Source of the DNA: Microvirga arsenatis
GTDB taxonomy: Bacteria > Pseudomonadota > Alphaproteobacteria > Rhizobiales > Beijerinckiaceae
Length of the DNA: 64,000 bases
Direction of reading: 5' to 3'
NCBI RefSeq assembly: GCF_009910705.1
Contig: NZ_JAAAXJ010000011.1
Location: 44,125-108,124 of the forward strand
The notes under the pieces were generated by a model. It did no database searches. It was not told the DNA's origin and saw nothing but the letters and a program-made list of their open reading frames with translations. Numbering within the stretch: the stretch's first letter is position 1; every line of letters starts with the position of its first letter. The position numbers and the translations under genes were made by a program. Positions 63,440 to 64,000 of this stretch are shown here, piece by piece.

Positions 63440-63547
63440 CCTCATCCTGAGGAGGACCGTCAGGTCCGTCTCGAAGGACGAGGCGTCTCCAGTGCACTCT
63501 GGACCATCCTTCGAGACGCAGCCTCACGGCTGCTCCTCAGGATGAGG
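63440..63547. repeat. Dispersed palindromic intergenic repeat, copy 2
   Basis: Second copy of the element at 5996-6100: the same first 38 bases (CCTCATCCTGAGGAGGACCG and on), the same CTCCAGTG core, and the same closing CTCCTCAGGATGAGG. It lies between the pseudouridine synthase stop and the rsmD start, so within a likely operon; its long hairpin could affect the transcript. Confidence 0.85.
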
Positions 63548-63567
63548 TTGGTGTTTCCCTGTGCTTT

Positions 63568-64000
63568 TCAGCGGCGGCCGCGCGGGCCGCCTTTTGAACC
63601 GCCCTTGAAGCCGCCCTTCGAGGCGCCGCCCTTGGATGCACCCCCTCTGGGGCCTCCCTTGAAGCCGCCAGGGCCGCCTCTCGGCCGCGAAGGCCCATCG
63701 CCCCGCGGCGGGCCGCGGCGGGGACGGTCATCGTCGCCACGGGCCCGGAAGGGGCGTTCGCCTTGGGGCTTGCGCGGGCGGTCGTCGCCCCCCTCGCGGG
63801 AGCGGAACGGCCTGTCGCCCTGCGGCCTGCGGGGACGATCCTCGCCGCTTTCGGCGCGGGCGCGGAACGGCCGGTCGCCGGCGGGCCTGCGCGGGCGCTC
63901 GTCGTCGCTGCGGCGCGGACGGGCTGCGCCCTCGCGCTCGCGACGGGCCGGGGCGGCATCGCGATCCGCCGTGCGGCGGCGCGGGCGCTCCTCGCCCCCG
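63568..64000 (-). CDS. Arg/Gly-rich C-terminal tail of a probable RsuA/RluB-type pseudouridine synthase (partial)
   Basis: A reading frame stays open from the window edge to a TGA at 63568-63570 (about 144 codons) and contains no catalytic domain. It carries three copies of a 20-residue unit built around ERPRRPxGDRPFRxR, followed by a GGFKGG/ASKGG tail ending RGRR. Such basic tails are typical of the RsuA/RluB pseudouridine synthases encoded beside rsmD in Methylobacterium-like genomes. The call rests on this neighbourhood; the enzyme body would lie beyond base 64000. An RNA-binding protein of another type remains possible. Confidence 0.6.
   Translation of the reverse strand, partial: GGEERPRRRTADRDAAPARREREGAARPRRSDDERPRRPAGDRPFRARAESGEDRPRRPQGDRPFRSREGGDDRPRKPQGERPFRARGDDDRPRRGPPRGDGPSRPRGGPGGFKGGPRGGASKGGASKGGFKGGSKGGPRGRR

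Overview
The window is a gene-dense, high-GC stretch of an alphaproteobacterial chromosome. The best fit is Hyphomicrobiales (Rhizobiales), near Methylobacterium/Microvirga. This is inferred from the family mix: HisZ-type histidine synthesis, a crescentin-like coiled-coil protein, a BacA/BclA-type ABC transporter, the long form of isocitrate lyase, an lspA-DUF3035-like-M16-M16 block, and dispersed palindromic repeats of kinds common in this order. Everything here looks chromosomal. I saw no prophage, transposase, CRISPR array, rRNA or tRNA gene.

Layout. 0-6 kb: the 5' end of a phasin gene with two PhaR-like operators, a large PAS histidine kinase, and an acyl-CoA synthetase/GNAT fusion of the protein-acetyltransferase type. 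6-7.7 kb: bacterioferritin and its ferredoxin behind an Irr-like box, then a glycolipid-binding-domain protein. 7.7-15.3 kb: a hydroxy-acid oxidation cluster, with lutABC and a cytochrome c on the minus strand and glcDEF divergent. 15.4-21.3 kb: crescentin-like protein, NUDIX, DUF2076, L,D-transpeptidase, EamA transporter, thioesterase and MarR. 21.4-23.5 kb: groESL with an RpoH-like promoter and a CIRCE element. 23.6-26 kb: GST and DoxX divergent from a MarR gene across three near-identical operators, then an aldo/keto reductase. 26.2-33.3 kb: a secreted M10/RTX protease, metNIQ, a BclA-like transporter and a META-domain protein.

33.4-38.7 kb: hisG-hisZ and hisS, separated by about 0.8 kb of palindromic repeats. 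This gap also holds a near-consensus promoter and a histidine-rich leader ORF with two mutually exclusive stems, a candidate his attenuator. 38.7-48.6 kb: aminotransferase, small HMA protein, membrane protein, HAD hydrolase, ribF, DUF3095, msrB, ileS-lspA. 48.7-52.2 kb: a DUF3035/BamF-like exported protein and a pair of M16 peptidases, the second lacking the zinc motif. 52.3-64 kb: pgi, isocitrate lyase, mutL, PilZ protein, aldo/keto reductase, alcohol dehydrogenase, a second RTX protein sharing its C-terminal secretion tail with the M10 protease, rsmD, and the Arg/Gly-rich tail of a probable pseudouridine synthase.

Together the genes suggest an aerobic heterotroph that oxidises lactate and glycolate, grows on C2 compounds through the glyoxylate shunt and stores polyhydroxyalkanoate. 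Most genes are ordinary. The most unusual points are the putative his leader, the three-operator DoxX/GST-MarR intergenic region, the composite palindromes, and the base-composition mosaic in the second RTX gene.
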